In this document: positions 16,255 through 23,674 of the stretch, piece after piece
How positions within the stretch are numbered: the stretch's first letter is position 1
How the letters are laid out: each line of letters begins with the position of its first letter
From: Oleiagrimonas sp. C23AA
Lineage (GTDB): Bacteria; Pseudomonadota; Gammaproteobacteria; Xanthomonadales; Rhodanobacteraceae
Reading direction: 5' to 3'
DNA: 64,000 nucleotides
NCBI RefSeq assembly: GCF_011759385.1
Contig: NZ_JAARLY010000002.1
Coordinates: 248,001 to 312,000 of the forward strand
The notes under the pieces: generated by a model
What the model saw: the letters and a program-made list of their open reading frames with translations, nothing else
Databases searched by the model: none
Told to the model about the DNA's origin: nothing
Made by a program: the position numbers and the translations under genes

Positions 16255-17388
16255 TCACTGACTGCCTGCACCCATGTATTTCTTCAGCCGTGCCGGCCAG
16301 CTGGGCGCGTTGATCCGCTGCAGCAGCGAGGCGTCGATGGCCTCGCGCAGCGGGCTTTGCTGGGGCAGGGCAAAGGCGTAATCCTGTCGCGCCAGGGTCA
16401 GCGCCAGCACGCGCAGCTTGCCCTGATAGTGCTGGGCGATCATCCAGCGCATCAGCGGCTTGTCGTACACGGCCGCCTGGCAGTCGCCCTGGCGAAGGTG
16501 CGCCAGTGCCTGCGGCAAGGTGTCGCTCTTGTTGTACTCGTAATGGTGGATGTCCAGCCAATGCGCACTGGTGCTTCCCGGTACGCTGCAGATGCTCAAA
16601 TGCGCCAGGTCGTCGGCATTGTCCACTTGCGTGCTGAGCTGACCCACGGTGAGCGCGCTGGTGATCGAGGCGGTGAAGAAGGAAACAATCAGCAAGGCAC
16701 TGAGCATCCAGGCCATGCCCAGCAGGCGCCCCGGTACCGTGCGCGGGGCGATGTCGCCGTAGCCGACGGTGGTCATGGTGACCATGGCCCACCAGAAGCC
16801 GGCGAACAGGCCGCCGGCGCGGGTTTGGCCAAACTGCTCGGGATTGTGCCGGCGCTCCAGCAGCCAGATCAGTACGCCGACGCCGAACAGCAGCAGCGCC
16901 AGTGCGCCGATCACCTTGAGAAAGGCCGCCGACACCAGCGCCTGGGCGACTGCCAGCCAGCCCGACGTCTGCTGCGTGCGCACCGCGATGCCAAGGCCCG
17001 AGCTGGTGATGGGGTGGGCAAAATCCATGCGCCGCTCGCGCGCGGCGGTGGCGGTGATCGCGCCCAGGCCCACATCGACCTTGTCGGCGCTGACCGCATC
17101 GAGCAGGCCCTCCAGGTCATAGGGCTGGTAGGTGTAGTGCCAGCCATGATCGGCGGCGACTTCTTCCCACAGTTGTACCGAGAGGCCGTGGTAGTGGTTT
17201 TTGCTGTTCATCACGAACGGCGGCGCCACCTTGACGCCAACCACGAACGGATGCGCCGCGCTGCCATCGGCGGGGCGGTCGATCGCGGGCGTATTGGTGT
17301 GGGCTGGCGATGCATCCTGCGCCACGGCCAGCGCGCTGACAGCGCTCAGCAGCACGATGAGAACACAACGGGTGAGACGGTGGCGCAT
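16255..17388 (-). CDS. ligand-gated potassium channel, prokaryotic glutamate-receptor type
   Basis: A 377-residue membrane protein with the architecture of bacterial ionotropic glutamate receptors such as GluR0. It has a signal peptide (residues 1-23) and a first lobe of a periplasmic solute-binding domain (about 46-140, with ITATAARERRMDFAHP carrying the carboxylate-binding arginine region). TM1 is at about 157-177 and a pore loop with the potassium filter TTVGYGD at 206-212. TM2 at about 222-246 ends in SFFTASITSALT, resembling the SYTANLAAF gate of animal receptors, and a second binding lobe (about 255-375) follows. The ligand is probably an amino acid. The start is the ATG at 17388, with GGGAG seven bases upstream. 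It lies between metK and metE but is separated from metE by a strong hairpin. Confidence 0.85.
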   Translation of the reverse strand: MRHRLTRCVLIVLLSAVSALAVAQDASPAHTNTPAIDRPADGSAAHPFVVGVKVAPPFVMNSKNHYHGLSVQLWEEVAADHGWHYTYQPYDLEGLLDAVSADKVDVGLGAITATAARERRMDFAHPITSSGLGIAVRTQQTSGWLAVAQALVSAAFLKVIGALALLLFGVGVLIWLLERRHNPEQFGQTRAGGLFAGFWWAMVTMTTVGYGDIAPRTVPGRLLGMAWMLSALLIVSFFTASITSALTVGQLSTQVDNADDLAHLSICSVPGSTSAHWLDIHHYEYNKSDTLPQALAHLRQGDCQAAVYDKPLMRWMIAQHYQGKLRVLALTLARQDYAFALPQQSPLREAIDASLLQRINAPSWPARLKKYMGAGSQ

Positions 17389-17473
17389 GACGGCTCCCTG
17401 GCAGATGGCACCTTGGTCGGCGCGCGGAACATAACCGGGTAAAGCATAGCGCCGGTGCACGTCACGTCCATCG

Positions 17474-17507
17474 AACCGGCCCGGCGCGGTGCCGCGCCGG
17501 GCCGGTT
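17474..17507. terminator. 34-base GC-rich palindrome after metE
   Basis: AACCGGCCCGGCGCGG pairs with CCGCGCCGGGCCGGTT across a TG centre, giving a near-perfect 16-bp stem five bases after the metE stop codon. There is no T run, so it may act as a pause, an RNA-stabilising hairpin or a factor-dependent terminator that isolates the channel gene from metE. Confidence 0.6.
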
Positions 17508-17511
17508 CCAC

Positions 17512-19803
17512 TCATGCCGCGTCGGTGTGCGCCGAAGCCTGACGGCGGGCGCGGGCGGCCGCCACCATGTGCCGCAGCGCCGGCTCCACTTCCGACCACT
17601 GCCGGGTTTTCAGACCGCAGTCGGGGTTGACCCACAACTGGCGCTTGTCCAGCACCGCCAGCGCCTTGTCCAGCAGCGCGAGCACCGAAGCGGTGTCGGG
17701 CACATGCGGCGAATGGATGTCGTAAAGACCCGGGCCGATCGCGTTGGGATAGTGCTGATCGACAAAGGCTTCGAGCAGTTCCATGTGCGAACGGCTGGCT
17801 TCGATGGAAACCACATCGGCGTCCATCGCCGCCACCGCGCCGATGATGTCGTTGAACTCCGAGTAGCACATGTGGCTGTGGATCTGCGTGCTATCGGCCA
17901 CGCCACCGACGGCGACGCGGAAGGCCTGCACCGCCCAGTCCAGATAGGCATCCCATTCGGATCGGCGCAATGGCAGCCCTTCACGCAGCGCCGGCTCGTC
18001 GACCTGGATCACGCCGATGCCGGCGCGTTCCAGATCATGCACCTCGTCGCGCAGCGCCAGGGCGATCTGCGCGCATACCTGGTCGCGCGGCAGGTCGTCG
18101 CGAACGAACGACCACTGCAGCATGGTCACCGGCCCGGTCAGCATGCCCTTGACCGGTCGCTTGGTGAGCGACTGGGCGTAGCGTGACCAGCGCACGGTCA
18201 TGGCCGCCGGCCGGCTGACATCGCCAAAGATCAGTGGCGGCTTCACGCAGCGCGAGCCATAGCTTTGTACCCAGCCCAGGCGGGTAAAGGCGTAGCCGGC
18301 CAGCTGTTCGCCGAAGTACTCGACCATGTCGTTGCGCTCGGGTTCGCCATGCACCAGCACGTCCAGGCCGATCGACTCCTGGGCGCGGATGACGTGCTCG
18401 ATGTCTTTTTCCAGGGCGCGTTCGTAATCGGCCTGCGACAAACGCCCGGCGCGATGGTCGGCACGCAGCCGGCGCAGTTCGGGTGTCTGCGGGAAAGAGC
18501 CGATGGTGGTGGTGGGCAGCTCGGGCAGATTCAGCGCGCGCTGCTGCGCATGATGGCGCGCGTGGTAGGACGAGCGCCGCTGGCCGGCCTGCTGACTGAG
18601 CGCGGCCAGGCGCGAGCGCACCTTGGCATCGACCACGCCCGGGTGCTGCGCGCGGCTGTCCAGCAGGGTCTGCTGCGCATCCAGTGCCGCCAGTGCTTCA
18701 GGGCGACCGTCCAGGGCGGCGGCGTAGTGGCGCAGTTCCTCGATCTTCTGGCGCGCAAAGGCCAGCCAGCTGCGCAGCTTCGGCGCCAGCCGCGTTTCCT
18801 CGCGTGCGTCGATCGGCACATGCAGCAGCGAACATGAAGGGGCCAGCCACAGCTTGGGGCCGTGGCGTTCTATCGCTTGGCGAAGACGCGGCAGCACCTG
18901 TGCAGGCTGGCTGCGCCAGACGTTGCGGCCATCGACCACGCCCAGACTCAGCACGCGATCACGCGGCCAGGCCCCCAGCACGGCGTCGAGCTGCTTTGGC
19001 GCGCGGCAAAGGTCCAGGTGCACGCCATCCACGGTAAGGCTTGCCAGTAGTTCGACATCGCTGACGCCGCCAAAATAGGTGGCCAGCAGTAGATTGGGGC
19101 GTTGTGTTTTGCCCAGCACGGCGTAGGCGCGTTGATAGGCGGCGCGGTCAATGTCATCCAGGTCGGTGACCAGGCACGGCTCGTCAAGTTGCAGCCATGG
19201 CACGCCGGCGGCTGCCATGCGTTGCAGCAGGTCCACATAGGCCGGCAGCAGCGCTTCGAGCAAGTCCATCGGGCAGCTGCCGTCGGTGGCTTTGGAAAGG
19301 CGCAGGAATGACACCGGCCCCAGCAGCACCGGGCGGGCGTTGTAGCCCAGCGCCTTGGCTTCGCGCCAGGCATCGAGCGGCGCTTCGCCGTGCAGTGCGA
19401 AGCCCTGGCCGGCGTGCAGCTCCGGCACCAGGTAGTGGTAGTTGGTGTCGAACCATTTGGTCATTTCCAGCGCTGGGCGTGGCGCGCCTTCGCCGCGCTG
19501 GCCGCGGGCCATGGCGAAGTAGCCGGCCAGCGGGTCAGCATCGAACAGCTCGCGGTGCCGCTGGGGCACGGCGCCAAACAGCACCGCGGTATCGAGTACA
19601 TGGTCGTACAGACTGAAATCGTTGCATGGCACGACATCGGCGCCGGCGCTCACGCTCAGCGCCCAGTGGCGCTCGCGCAACTGACGGGCGGTATCGAGTA
19701 GTTGGTTGGCGTCGCTTTCGCCGCGCCAGTGGCTTTCCAGCGCCTTTTTCAGTTCGCGGCGTGCGCCGATGCGCGGAAAGCCCAGGTGAGTAACCAGTGG
19801 CAT
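17512..19803 (-). CDS. metE: cobalamin-independent methionine synthase
   Basis: A 763-residue enzyme that transfers the methyl group of 5-methyltetrahydropteroyl-triglutamate to homocysteine. The N-terminus MPLVTHLGFPRIGARRELK is the canonical MetE start. The C-terminal barrel holds the zinc ligands in IHSHMCYSEFND and NPDCGLKTR, plus ISIEASRS-type catalytic residues (SIEASRSHMELL). The true start is the ATG at 19803. The reading frame stays open upstream to 20100, but that part is the riboswitch leader and not coding. AAGAGG lies 11 bases before the ATG, inside a hairpin. Expression is expected to be switched off when adenosylcobalamin is available, implying a B12-dependent MetH elsewhere in the genome. 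Confidence 0.97.
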   Translation of the reverse strand: MPLVTHLGFPRIGARRELKKALESHWRGESDANQLLDTARQLRERHWALSVSAGADVVPCNDFSLYDHVLDTAVLFGAVPQRHRELFDADPLAGYFAMARGQRGEGAPRPALEMTKWFDTNYHYLVPELHAGQGFALHGEAPLDAWREAKALGYNARPVLLGPVSFLRLSKATDGSCPMDLLEALLPAYVDLLQRMAAAGVPWLQLDEPCLVTDLDDIDRAAYQRAYAVLGKTQRPNLLLATYFGGVSDVELLASLTVDGVHLDLCRAPKQLDAVLGAWPRDRVLSLGVVDGRNVWRSQPAQVLPRLRQAIERHGPKLWLAPSCSLLHVPIDAREETRLAPKLRSWLAFARQKIEELRHYAAALDGRPEALAALDAQQTLLDSRAQHPGVVDAKVRSRLAALSQQAGQRRSSYHARHHAQQRALNLPELPTTTIGSFPQTPELRRLRADHRAGRLSQADYERALEKDIEHVIRAQESIGLDVLVHGEPERNDMVEYFGEQLAGYAFTRLGWVQSYGSRCVKPPLIFGDVSRPAAMTVRWSRYAQSLTKRPVKGMLTGPVTMLQWSFVRDDLPRDQVCAQIALALRDEVHDLERAGIGVIQVDEPALREGLPLRRSEWDAYLDWAVQAFRVAVGGVADSTQIHSHMCYSEFNDIIGAVAAMDADVVSIEASRSHMELLEAFVDQHYPNAIGPGLYDIHSPHVPDTASVLALLDKALAVLDKRQLWVNPDCGLKTRQWSEVEPALRHMVAAARARRQASAHTDAA

Positions 19804-19814
19804 GGTGGTGTGAT

Positions 19815-19838
19815 CCTCTTTTGCAGCTGACAAAGAGG
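19815..19838 (-). promoter_or_regulatory. predicted ribosome-binding-site sequestering hairpin of metE
   Basis: In the metE mRNA CCTCTTT (19838-19832) can pair with AAAGAGG (19821-19815), which contains the only Shine-Dalgarno sequence of metE. The 7-bp stem has a 10-base loop. It lies between the riboswitch core and the ATG, so it is a likely translational expression platform. A second stem, TTCGCCC/GGGCGAA, is encoded at about 19883-19900. Confidence 0.55.
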
Positions 19839-19989
19839 AACGAAGGGGTCGACCGCCGGCGCTTCCGGTGAGGTCGTCGACCTTCGCCCCCGCGGGCGAA
19901 CCGGATCGCCACGGGGCACGCGCACGCTCACCCGGCCGTGAAAGCCATGCGACGTGCCGTCTCTCCCCGCGGAGAGCCAGGTCGGAGCG

Positions 19990-20166
19990 CAGGCATGGAT
20001 GGCCTGCGGCCGGGGCAGGTCTTCGGGCTCGTGGACAAGGCAGGCGTTGACCTGCTGGCCTAGTGGCCACCGCTTCCCGGATGGCAGGCATCCAGTGCAT
20101 GAGGTGGCGTTCGTTTCCACTGACCGCTGCGGGGCAGCTCCGGATTCACACCGGATTCCCTTTTAA
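19990..20166 (-). promoter_or_regulatory. cobalamin riboswitch of metE
   Basis: Read on the minus strand, the leader begins with AAAAGGGAATCCGGTGTGAA (20165 downwards). It continues TCCGGAGCTGCCCCGCAGCGG, then a CACTGG element and GGGAAGCGG. It ends with the B12 box AGCCCGAAGACCTGCC (20029-20014), closely matching the class I consensus. Order and spacing of the conserved elements are complete. The downstream gene is the B12-independent methionine synthase, the textbook target in bacteria that also carry MetH. The exact 3' limit of the aptamer is uncertain by about 15 bases. Confidence 0.95.
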
Positions 20167-20198
20167 TTTCATCTTTCCATGCGGATGAAAAGATGAAA
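20167..20198 (-). other. hairpin at the 5' side of the metE leader
   Basis: TTTCATCTTT (20167-20176) and AAAGATGAAA (20189-20198) form a perfect 10-bp stem with a 12-base loop directly upstream of the cobalamin aptamer in the transcript. It is AT-rich in an otherwise GC-rich leader. Its role is unknown; it could insulate the aptamer fold or stabilise the 5' end. Confidence 0.5.
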
Positions 20199-20214
20199 AC
20201 CGTCGGCGACGCCG

Positions 20215-20243
20215 ATTCTGCGCCGAGCCGGCAGCAGCGTCAA
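20215..20243 (-). promoter_or_regulatory. metE promoter
   Basis: TTGACG (20243-20238) and CAGAAT (20220-20215) are spaced by 17 bases on the minus strand, placing the transcript start near 20208. That is about 40 bases before the riboswitch core and 405 bases before the metE ATG. Confidence 0.6.
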
Positions 20244-20271
20244 TGCATGGATGAGTGCTGGCAGGCCGGAG

Positions 20272-21609
20272 TCAGCCGAGCTCGCAGCGATTGCGGCCGG
20301 CGCGCTTGGCCCGGTACATGGCCTGGTCGGCGCGCTCAAACGCCTGCTCGGGCGAGTCATCATCCCCAATGGCGGTAACGCCCGCCGACAGCGTGATGGT
20401 CAGCGGCTGGCCCTTCATGTGAAAGCCCAGCTGGGCGATGTGCGCGCCCAGGCGTTCGGCCACGGTCAGTGCCGCCGCCGTGTCGTGCTGCTCCAGGATC
20501 AGCACGAACTCCTCGCCGCCAAAGCGGGCCAGGAAGCCGGCGCCATCGAGCGCTTTCTTAAGCTGATGGGCGACGATGCGCAGCGCCTTGTCGCCAGCGG
20601 CATGGCCGTGATCGTCGTTGATGCGCTTGAAGTGATCGACATCGAACACGATCAGCGCGATCGGCCCTTCACCTCCGGCGCGGCGGCGGCAGACCTCGGC
20701 CATGCGGCTTTCCAGCGCCAGCCGGTTGGCCAGGCCGGTCAGTAGATCGGTCGCCGCCTGTTGGCGGTTCTGATCCAGCGACAGCGTCAGTTCGCGCGCG
20801 CTTTGTTCCAGCTCGTTGATGCGCTTTTGCATCTGCTCGCTGAGGTCGGCCCAGCCACGGCTACGTTCGGCTTCGCGTTCGCGAAAGGCGCGCAGGTGAT
20901 CGTCGAAACGATGCAGGCGCTCCCGGACCTGGGTGCGCAGGGTATCTAGCTCGGTGGCGGTGTCGATCTCATTGCCCAGCTGGCGGACCTGGGCGGCCAT
21001 GTTCGTTTCCAGCTCCTGACGCGAGGCCTCGCCGCTGGCCTGGTCGATCTCCAGATAGCGCCCCATGCTGTCCAGGCGGTGCGAAACCTGTACCAGCAGA
21101 CGCTCCAGCGCGGCCTTGTCCGCGCGCAGGCGCTGGCACTGGCTCTCGACCAGGCCCACCAGCGCGCGACCATGGCTGGCGATGTCGCCGCCATCGGCAA
21201 TGGCCTGTTGCAAGGCGTCGCGCTCATCTTCCAGCGCCGTATCCAGGGGCAGTTGCTCAAGCACCGCGAGCAACACGCCAGCATGGGTGGTACCTGGCTG
21301 GGCAGGTTCTGGTGCATTGACTACGGCTTCGGCGTCAGGCAGCGGACGGGCGCCGTCCAGCTGGGCCAGCGCATCGGACAAGCTGCCGATAAGGGCTTCA
21401 AGACGCGGTCCTTCGGCCGATTCGCGGGTGCCGTGTCGGACCCGTTCCAGGGCGTCATCGAGCATGTGGTGACGCCCTTCCGCGGCGCTGCGCAGCCGAC
21501 TGACCAGGCGTCTGAGCAAGCCGTCTACCGCTTGCCATTGGCGCTCGTCGGCCTCCATGCGGTCGACGGCTTCGTAGTAGCGTCGTTCCCAGTGCGGCGT
21601 CGAATCCAT
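20272..21609 (-). CDS. diguanylate cyclase with N-terminal helical domain
   Basis: A 445-residue soluble protein. Residues 1-285 are predicted helical with long coiled-coil stretches (for example 195-285) and no recognised sensor domain. Residues 286-445 form a GGDEF domain starting DLLTGLANR, with DVDHFKRINDDHGHAAGD for metal and substrate binding and an intact GGEEF at 364-368. It should therefore make cyclic di-GMP from two GTP. The inhibitory RxxD site nine residues before GGEEF is not conserved (D-G-A-G instead), so product feedback is probably absent. The gene begins 28 bases after dusB on the same strand and may be cotranscribed with it. Confidence 0.9.
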   Translation of the reverse strand: MDSTPHWERRYYEAVDRMEADERQWQAVDGLLRRLVSRLRSAAEGRHHMLDDALERVRHGTRESAEGPRLEALIGSLSDALAQLDGARPLPDAEAVVNAPEPAQPGTTHAGVLLAVLEQLPLDTALEDERDALQQAIADGGDIASHGRALVGLVESQCQRLRADKAALERLLVQVSHRLDSMGRYLEIDQASGEASRQELETNMAAQVRQLGNEIDTATELDTLRTQVRERLHRFDDHLRAFREREAERSRGWADLSEQMQKRINELEQSARELTLSLDQNRQQAATDLLTGLANRLALESRMAEVCRRRAGGEGPIALIVFDVDHFKRINDDHGHAAGDKALRIVAHQLKKALDGAGFLARFGGEEFVLILEQHDTAAALTVAERLGAHIAQLGFHMKGQPLTITLSAGVTAIGDDDSPEQAFERADQAMYRAKRAGRNRCELG

Positions 21610-21637
21610 GGCAGGCCCCGGGGTGATATCAGTGGGA

Positions 21638-22633
21638 TCAGGCGGCGGTGCGCAGCGCGGCGTGGTGTTCTCCTACGCGCGCAAAATACTCGAGTGTCAG
21701 GCGCAGTTGCTCGCGCGCCGATTCGGCGCGATTGACCACCGCGCGAAAATCGGCGTTTTCCGGGCGGTCCTTGGCGTACCAGCCCAGATGCTTGCGCGCG
21801 ATGCGCACGCCCATGTGCTCGCCATAGAAGGCGTGCAGGTGCTCAAGGTGTCCGATCAGGATGGCACAAACCTCATCCGGCGTCGGCTCGGGGAGTTTTT
21901 CACCGGTCGCCAGGTAATGGGCAATCTCGCGGAATATCCACGGCCGGCCCTGCGCGCCACGCCCGATCATCACCGCGTCGGCGCCGGTGACCTCAAGCAC
22001 GTGGCGGGCGCGTTCGGGCGACGTGACATCGCCATTGGCCAGCACCGGAATATCGATGGCGGCTTTCACCGCGGCGATGGTTTCGTATTCGGCCTCGCCG
22101 GCATATTTGTCGGCGCGAGTGCGCCCGTGCACGGACAGCGCGGCGATGCCGGCATCCTGCGCGATGCGCGCGATCGTCAGCGCGTTCTTGTGCTCGCGGT
22201 CCCAGCCGGTGCGAATTTTAAGCGTGACCGGCACCTCCACCGCCTGCGCCACGGCCTCGCAGATGCGCGCCACCAGCGGCTCGTCCTGCAGCAGCGCGGA
22301 GCCGGACCACACGTTGCACACCTTCTTGGCCGGGCAGCCCATGTTGATGTCGATGATCTGCGCGCCGTGATCGACATTGAAGCGCGCCGCCTCGGCCAGC
22401 ATCTGCGGATCGTAGCCGGCAATCTGCACGGCGATGGGATCGGGCTCGCCGGAGTGGTCCATGCGCTTGCGCGACTTGGTGGTGTGCCACAGCCGCGGAT
22501 CGGCGGTGGTCATTTCCGACACGGCCAGCCCCGCGCCCAGTTGCTTGCACAACAGGCGGAACGGCTTGTCGGTGACGCCGGCCATGGGCGCCAGCACCAC
22601 CGGCGGATCAATGCGGTAGGGACCAATCTGCAT
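21638..22633 (-). CDS. dusB: tRNA-dihydrouridine synthase B
   Basis: A 331-residue FMN-dependent enzyme that reduces uridine at D-loop positions of tRNA. The TIM-barrel N-terminus has VVLAPMAGVTDKPFR, and the catalytic cysteine lies in NMGCPAKKVCN (about residues 94-104). GRGAQGRPWIF marks the FMN phosphate site, and the helical C-terminal domain follows. Length and motifs match DusB. In E. coli dusB precedes fis; here it is followed by a diguanylate cyclase gene. The start is the ATG at 22633. A TACAAT element ends only seven bases before it and there is no Shine-Dalgarno sequence, so the mRNA may be leaderless. Confidence 0.93.
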   Translation of the reverse strand: MQIGPYRIDPPVVLAPMAGVTDKPFRLLCKQLGAGLAVSEMTTADPRLWHTTKSRKRMDHSGEPDPIAVQIAGYDPQMLAEAARFNVDHGAQIIDINMGCPAKKVCNVWSGSALLQDEPLVARICEAVAQAVEVPVTLKIRTGWDREHKNALTIARIAQDAGIAALSVHGRTRADKYAGEAEYETIAAVKAAIDIPVLANGDVTSPERARHVLEVTGADAVMIGRGAQGRPWIFREIAHYLATGEKLPEPTPDEVCAILIGHLEHLHAFYGEHMGVRIARKHLGWYAKDRPENADFRAVVNRAESAREQLRLTLEYFARVGEHHAALRTAA

Positions 22634-22640
22634 GGCGCGC

Positions 22641-22646
22641 ATTGTA
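22641..22646 (-). promoter_or_regulatory. candidate -10 of dusB positioned for a leaderless mRNA
   Basis: TACAAT on the minus strand (5 of 6 matches) is followed by seven bases and then the dusB ATG. No good -35 is seen at the expected distance, where the sequence lies in the rbsK terminator hairpin. Confidence 0.4.
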
Positions 22647-22650
22647 ACGG

Positions 22651-22677
22651 GCCGGCGCACTGGAGCGCAGCGCCGGC
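22651..22677. terminator. hairpin between rbsK and dusB
   Basis: GCCGGCGC (22651-22658) and GCGCCGGC (22670-22677) form an 8-bp GC stem with an 11-base loop in the 58-base gap between the rbsK stop and the dusB start. There is no T run; it is probably a weak or factor-dependent terminator. Confidence 0.45.
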
Positions 22678-22691
22678 ATCCTGGCGTTGTT

Positions 22692-23669
22692 TCAGGCCTC
22701 GAAACGGGCGCGGACCTGATCCGGTGTGGGCACCGATTCGGCGGCACCGCGGCGTTCGGTGGCCAGCGCGGCCACCCGGTTGGCGTGACGCACGGCGGCG
22801 GCAAAACTTCCTTGCGGCAGCTGCGACAGACCTGCGGCCAGGGCACCGCAGAAGGCATCGCCGGCGGCGGTGGTGTCGATGGCGTTCACCTTTTCGGCGC
22901 TGACGCGGTAATGCTCGCCGCTATCGCCATGGCGTTCGGCGCCGTGCGAGACAAAGCAACCGTGCTGGCCCAGGGTGACCACCAGCGTGCCGTCGGTGAG
23001 CTGGCGCGCCACCGCGTGCAGCGTGGTGTCATCCATCGCCGCGACGCCGTCGGTGTCCATGTCGATATCCAGAAAACGTCGCGCCAGTAGGGCAAACTCG
23101 CCCTCATTGGGCGTCACCACTTCGGCCTGGCGCAGCAGACTGGCGGTGAGCTTTTCGTGGATCGGTGCCGGATTGAGTACGCGCAGCAGGCCGTGTTCAC
23201 CGCCCAGCGCAAGCGCGGCCTCGGTGGCCTCGATATTGTTTTCCATCTGCGTGAGCAGCACGCGGGCCCGGGCGATGTGCTCGCTCTGCTGACGCAGGAA
23301 GCCCGGTGCCAGCGCCTCGTTGGCGGCCAGATGCACCACGATCTGGTTCTGGCCACTGGCATCGACAACGATGCAGGCGCTGCCGGTAGGCTGGTCATCA
23401 CAGACCTGCCAGAGACCGGTCAGGCCCTCGCGTTCGGCAGTGCGCACGGCGCCCTCGCCCAGTGCATCGTTGCCGCGCGCGCCGATGAAGCAGGTGTCCA
23501 CGCCCTGGCGCACGCAGGCCACGGCCTGGTTGAAGCCCTTGCCGCCGGGGCCGGTGTGAAAGCCCTGGCCGCGCCGGGTTTCGCCCGGCTGCGGGACACG
23601 GTCGACCTGCCAGGCATGGTCCTGGTTATAGCTGCCGATGACGACGACAGGCGTGTTGCGTTCACTCAT
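22692..23669 (-). CDS. rbsK: ribokinase (PfkB family)
   Basis: A 325-residue PfkB-family sugar kinase, most like ribokinase, phosphorylating ribose with ATP. The N-terminal motif is GPGGKGFNQAVACVRQG (about residues 41-57). The C-terminal PfkB signature DTTAAGDAFCGALAAG (about 267-282) contains the catalytic aspartate. It starts five bases after the stop of an NupG-type nucleoside permease gene and so forms a transport/phosphorylation operon. Context suggests use of ribose from imported nucleosides. The family also contains adenosine and deoxyribose kinases, and the substrate is not proven. Confidence 0.87.
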   Translation of the reverse strand: MSERNTPVVVIGSYNQDHAWQVDRVPQPGETRRGQGFHTGPGGKGFNQAVACVRQGVDTCFIGARGNDALGEGAVRTAEREGLTGLWQVCDDQPTGSACIVVDASGQNQIVVHLAANEALAPGFLRQQSEHIARARVLLTQMENNIEATEAALALGGEHGLLRVLNPAPIHEKLTASLLRQAEVVTPNEGEFALLARRFLDIDMDTDGVAAMDDTTLHAVARQLTDGTLVVTLGQHGCFVSHGAERHGDSGEHYRVSAEKVNAIDTTAAGDAFCGALAAGLSQLPQGSFAAAVRHANRVAALATERRGAAESVPTPDQVRARFEA

Positions 23670-23674
23670 GGCGA

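Noticed and set aside
19804-20100. In-frame N-terminal extension of metE of about 99 codons
   Set aside because: The extra frame runs through the cobalamin riboswitch; MetE homologues begin at the ATG at 19803, which has the ribosome binding site.
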